Below are positions 5,610 to 7,258 of a stretch of 7,258 bases of DNA, in pieces. Source of the stretch: an uncultured Methanobrevibacter sp. (GTDB lineage: Archaea > Methanobacteriota > Methanobacteria > Methanobacteriales > Methanobacteriaceae); the NCBI GenBank assembly GCA_900317865.1, contig ONIK01000111.1:1-7258 (forward strand), written 5' to 3'. Position numbers and translations under genes: made by a program. Below the pieces are notes generated by a model that was not told the DNA's origin, did not search any database, and saw nothing but the letters and a program-made list of their open reading frames with translations. Position 1 is the stretch's first letter; each line of letters begins with the position of its first letter.

Positions 5610-5723
5610 AGATTAATATTCAAAAAATTTTGCGATGAAGAATCGTATAGATACATGTTTTACAATCTGGGTTATGATGAAAAGTATAAAATGAATTTGT
5701 TTAAAAACATAAAATTTATATGA
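5601..5723 (+). CDS. Possible small protein or gene remnant, 40 aa
   Basis: A frame from ATG 5601 reads MLSRLIFKKFCDEESYRYMF, then YNLGYDEKYKMNLFKNIKFI and stops at TGA 5721-5723. The mixed residue composition, with aromatic and charged residues, looks more protein-like than random AT-rich spacer. There is no good ribosome-binding site and the start lies in the right arm of the inverted repeat. Its tail runs into the 23-bp repeats, whose first units read DEKYK(M/I)NL in this or an equivalent frame. It may be the end of a lost gene from which the repeats arose. Family not recognised. Confidence 0.25.
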   Translation: MLSRLIFKKFCDEESYRYMFYNLGYDEKYKMNLFKNIKFI

Positions 5724-5837
5724 TGAAAAATATAAAATAAATTTAGTGAAAAGTATAAAATAAAATAGGTGAAAAATATAAAATAAAATAGGTGAAAAAT
5801 ATAAAATAAAATAGGTGAAAAATATAAAAAAGTGATT
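5677..5837 (+). repeat. Seven-unit 23-bp tandem repeat before the ATPase gene
   Basis: Units begin at 5677, 5700, 5723, 5746, 5769, 5792 and 5815, exactly 23 bases apart. The units at 5769 and 5792 are identical; 5746 differs from them by one base; 5723 and 5677 differ more, mostly at the 3' end; 5700 is the most diverged. The last unit matches for 15 bases, then changes into the ribosome-binding site AGTGATT. The core in each is AAAAATATAAAAT or a near form, a TATA-box-like sequence preceded by (G)GTGA. The period is not a multiple of three and there are no unique spacers, so it is neither coding nor CRISPR. Confidence 0.9.
5792..5836 (+). promoter_or_regulatory. Likely active promoter and ribosome-binding site of the ATPase gene
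   Basis: The TATA-like core of the unit at 5792 (about 5796-5807) is about 40 bases from ATG 5841, which would give a leader near 14 bases, as for other genes here. GTGAT (5832-5836) is the ribosome-binding site. The core of the last unit is too close to the start for a normal leader. The other units supply alternative TATA-like boxes upstream. Confidence 0.45.
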
Positions 5838-5840
5838 AAT

Positions 5841-7124
5841 ATGAAAAAATATTTGCCAAGATATACTGATCAGGAACTGAAGGAATCTCTTGAATATATG
5901 GGTGCTGTACTAATAACTGGTCCGAAGTGGTGTGGTAAGACTACAACAGCCAAACAACAATGTAAAAGCTTAAGAGAACTTCAACATCCTGTTCATGGAA
6001 AATCTTACCTAAAACTTGCTGACACAAATCCTATAGAATTATTAAAAGGTGAAAAACCAATGTTGATTGACGAATGGCAAATGGCACCGGAACTATGGGG
6101 TGCTGTAAGATATTTGGTGGATGAGTCAGATGAAGACGGACTATATATTTTAACAGGATCAACAACAGTAGATGGAAATAAAATCGTGCATAATGGGGCA
6201 GGTAGGATAAAAAGAATCGTAATGCGTCCAATGAGTTTATATGAAAGTGGTGAATCCACAGGTGAAATTTCATTAATGGACTTATTCAATAAGGAGGATT
6301 TAAACATTGATGGAATAACATCGAACTTGACAATACCTGATTTAATATTTGCTGCTTGCAGAGGGGGCTGGCCTGAATCCATAAACAAAAAAACTAAAAA
6401 ACAACAATTGGCTATTGTGTCTAATTATATTGATATAATATGTAATAGTGATGTTTCAGAAGTGGACGGTGTTAAACGCAGCCCTCAAAGAGTAAAAGCC
6501 ATATTAAAGTCATATGCCAGAAACATTTCAACACTAGCAACTAAAAAAACCCTCATGAAAGATGTAAGAACCGAATACGATATCTCTCCACCAACATATA
6601 ATTCATACATCAATGCTCTTGAAAAATTATATGTTATTCAAGACATTCCTGCATGGTCACCAAACATCAGATCAGCAAATACAATCAGAAAATCCCACAA
6701 AAAGGAATTCATCGATCCATCAATAGCTGTGGCAAGCCTTAAATTGACACCTGAAAAATTACTAAAAGACTTTGAAACCTTCGGATTCATATTTGAAAAC
6801 CTATGCATACGTGACTTACTGGTTTACTCAAGTTCAGTCAATGGAGAAGTATTATATTATAATGATGATAGTGGCCTTGAAGCAGATTGTGTTATTTATT
6901 TAAGTGATGGAAGATATGCATTGATAGAATTTAAATTAGGCAGTCGTGAAATTGAAAAAGGGGCAGAAAACTTACTTAAATTAAAGGAATTAATTAAAGA
7001 AAGTGTTGAAAACAAAAAAATTGATTTGGAAGAGCCAAGCTTTTTAGCTGTAATTACTGGTGGCGAAATTGCATACACTAGAGCTGATGGTGTGAAAATT
7101 ATTCCGATAGGATGTTTAAAATAA
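5841..7124 (+). CDS. AAA ATPase with C-terminal DUF4143-like nuclease domain (COG1373 type)
   Basis: This 427-residue protein begins MKKYLPRYTDQELKESLEYM. The AAA_14-type ATPase shows Walker A GPKWCGKTT (27-35), Walker B PMLIDEWQ (73-80), a sensor-1 strand LYILTGSTT (101-109) and the arginine motif HNGAGRI (117-123), followed by RPMSLYESGES, a hallmark of this family. The middle (about 200-270) is helical and winged-helix-like. The C-terminus has EADCVIYL (Asp349) and YALIEFKLG (Glu363, Lys365), the D...ExK layout of PD-(D/E)XK folds seen in DUF4143. ATP binding and hydrolysis are likely; nuclease activity is inference. Such genes are multicopy in many archaea and bacteria and their role is unknown. 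The ATG at 5841 is chosen over GTG 5832, because GTGAT is the ribosome-binding site. It is alone in its transcript, AT-rich and intact. Confidence 0.88.
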   Translation: MKKYLPRYTDQELKESLEYMGAVLITGPKWCGKTTTAKQQCKSLRELQHPVHGKSYLKLADTNPIELLKGEKPMLIDEWQMAPELWGAVRYLVDESDEDGLYILTGSTTVDGNKIVHNGAGRIKRIVMRPMSLYESGESTGEISLMDLFNKEDLNIDGITSNLTIPDLIFAACRGGWPESINKKTKKQQLAIVSNYIDIICNSDVSEVDGVKRSPQRVKAILKSYARNISTLATKKTLMKDVRTEYDISPPTYNSYINALEKLYVIQDIPAWSPNIRSANTIRKSHKKEFIDPSIAVASLKLTPEKLLKDFETFGFIFENLCIRDLLVYSSSVNGEVLYYNDDSGLEADCVIYLSDGRYALIEFKLGSREIEKGAENLLKLKELIKESVENKKIDLEEPSFLAVITGGEIAYTRADGVKIIPIGCLK

Positions 7125-7170
7125 GATAGATGTAATATGGAGTCTTTTTTATGGACTTTGAGGAAGGGAC

Positions 7171-7251
7171 GCAAAATTTTTTAGTTGATTTTTGTTTTTA
7201 GAAAATTTTGTTTGTTTTTTATTTTTTTCAGTTGTTTTTTCTATTTATTTC
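7171..7251 (+). terminator. Long T-rich terminator region after the ATPase gene
   Basis: From about 50 bases after the stop codon, the plus strand is dominated by runs of 4-7 T (for example ATTTTTTAG, GATTTTTGTTTTTAG, GTTTTTTATTTTTTTC). Several successive U-tracts fit archaeal termination. The stretch just before (7125-7170) has only a weak AGTC/GACT pairing and no gene. Confidence 0.55.
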
Positions 7252-7258
7252 ATTGTAT

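Noticed and set aside
5677..5837. CRISPR array
   Set aside because: Units follow head to tail with no unique spacers, and there are no cas genes nearby.
6005..6388. Open frame antisense to the ATPase
   Set aside because: It covers the Walker B and sensor regions of a well-supported gene; no ribosome-binding site.

Overview
The window looks like chromosomal DNA of an AT-rich methanogenic archaeon, most likely Methanobrevibacter or a close relative in Methanobacteriales. Evidence seen: most regions are near 30% G+C; short leaders carry GGTGAT/GTGAT ribosome-binding sites 3-4 bases before ATG; AT-rich TATA-like boxes sit close upstream of genes; T-tracts and palindromes follow genes. The gene content (Bro-N antirepressor-like protein, Rpn-like nuclease, archaeal-type tyrosine recombinase, AAA ATPase with DUF4143-like end) is typical of accessory regions in that group. 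The genus is inference; there is no rRNA or marker gene here.

Layout. 1-622 (minus): a Bro-N family phage-antirepressor-like gene interrupted by one in-frame TAG and running off the left edge. 641-1027: a gene-poor gap with a dispersed repeat (copy C) and a possible decayed membrane-protein tail. 1028-1852 (minus): an intact PD-(D/E)XK nuclease of the Rpn/transposase-associated type. 1853-2251: a gap with the nuclease promoter, repeat copy A and a TTCG-loop hairpin followed by T's. 2252-4198: a compact module of a 4-oxalocrotonate-type tautomerase (plus), a convergent HxlR-family regulator (minus), and an MFS transporter (plus) divergent from the regulator. 4271-4330: repeat copy B. 4411-5556 (plus): a tyrosine recombinase whose best ribosome-binding site points to a start codon in the wrong frame. 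5557-5840: a 10-bp inverted repeat, a possible 40-aa ORF and seven 23-bp tandem units each containing a TATA-like core. 5841-7124 (plus): an AAA ATPase with a C-terminal nuclease-like domain, followed by a T-rich terminator.

How the parts may work together. The tautomerase/HxlR/MFS block reads as a small response-and-efflux module: the winged-helix regulator probably controls the divergent exporter. The block lies between two direct repeats (A and B, 36 of 40 bases identical in the core), and the MFS gene is clearly richer in G+C than the surroundings, so the block may have been acquired or be exchangeable. The recombinase next to copy B, the two nuclease-like proteins and the broken antirepressor make the rest a mobile or anti-phage neighbourhood.

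The best candidates for something undescribed are the phased 23-bp promoter-like array in front of the ATPase and the A/B/C dispersed element.
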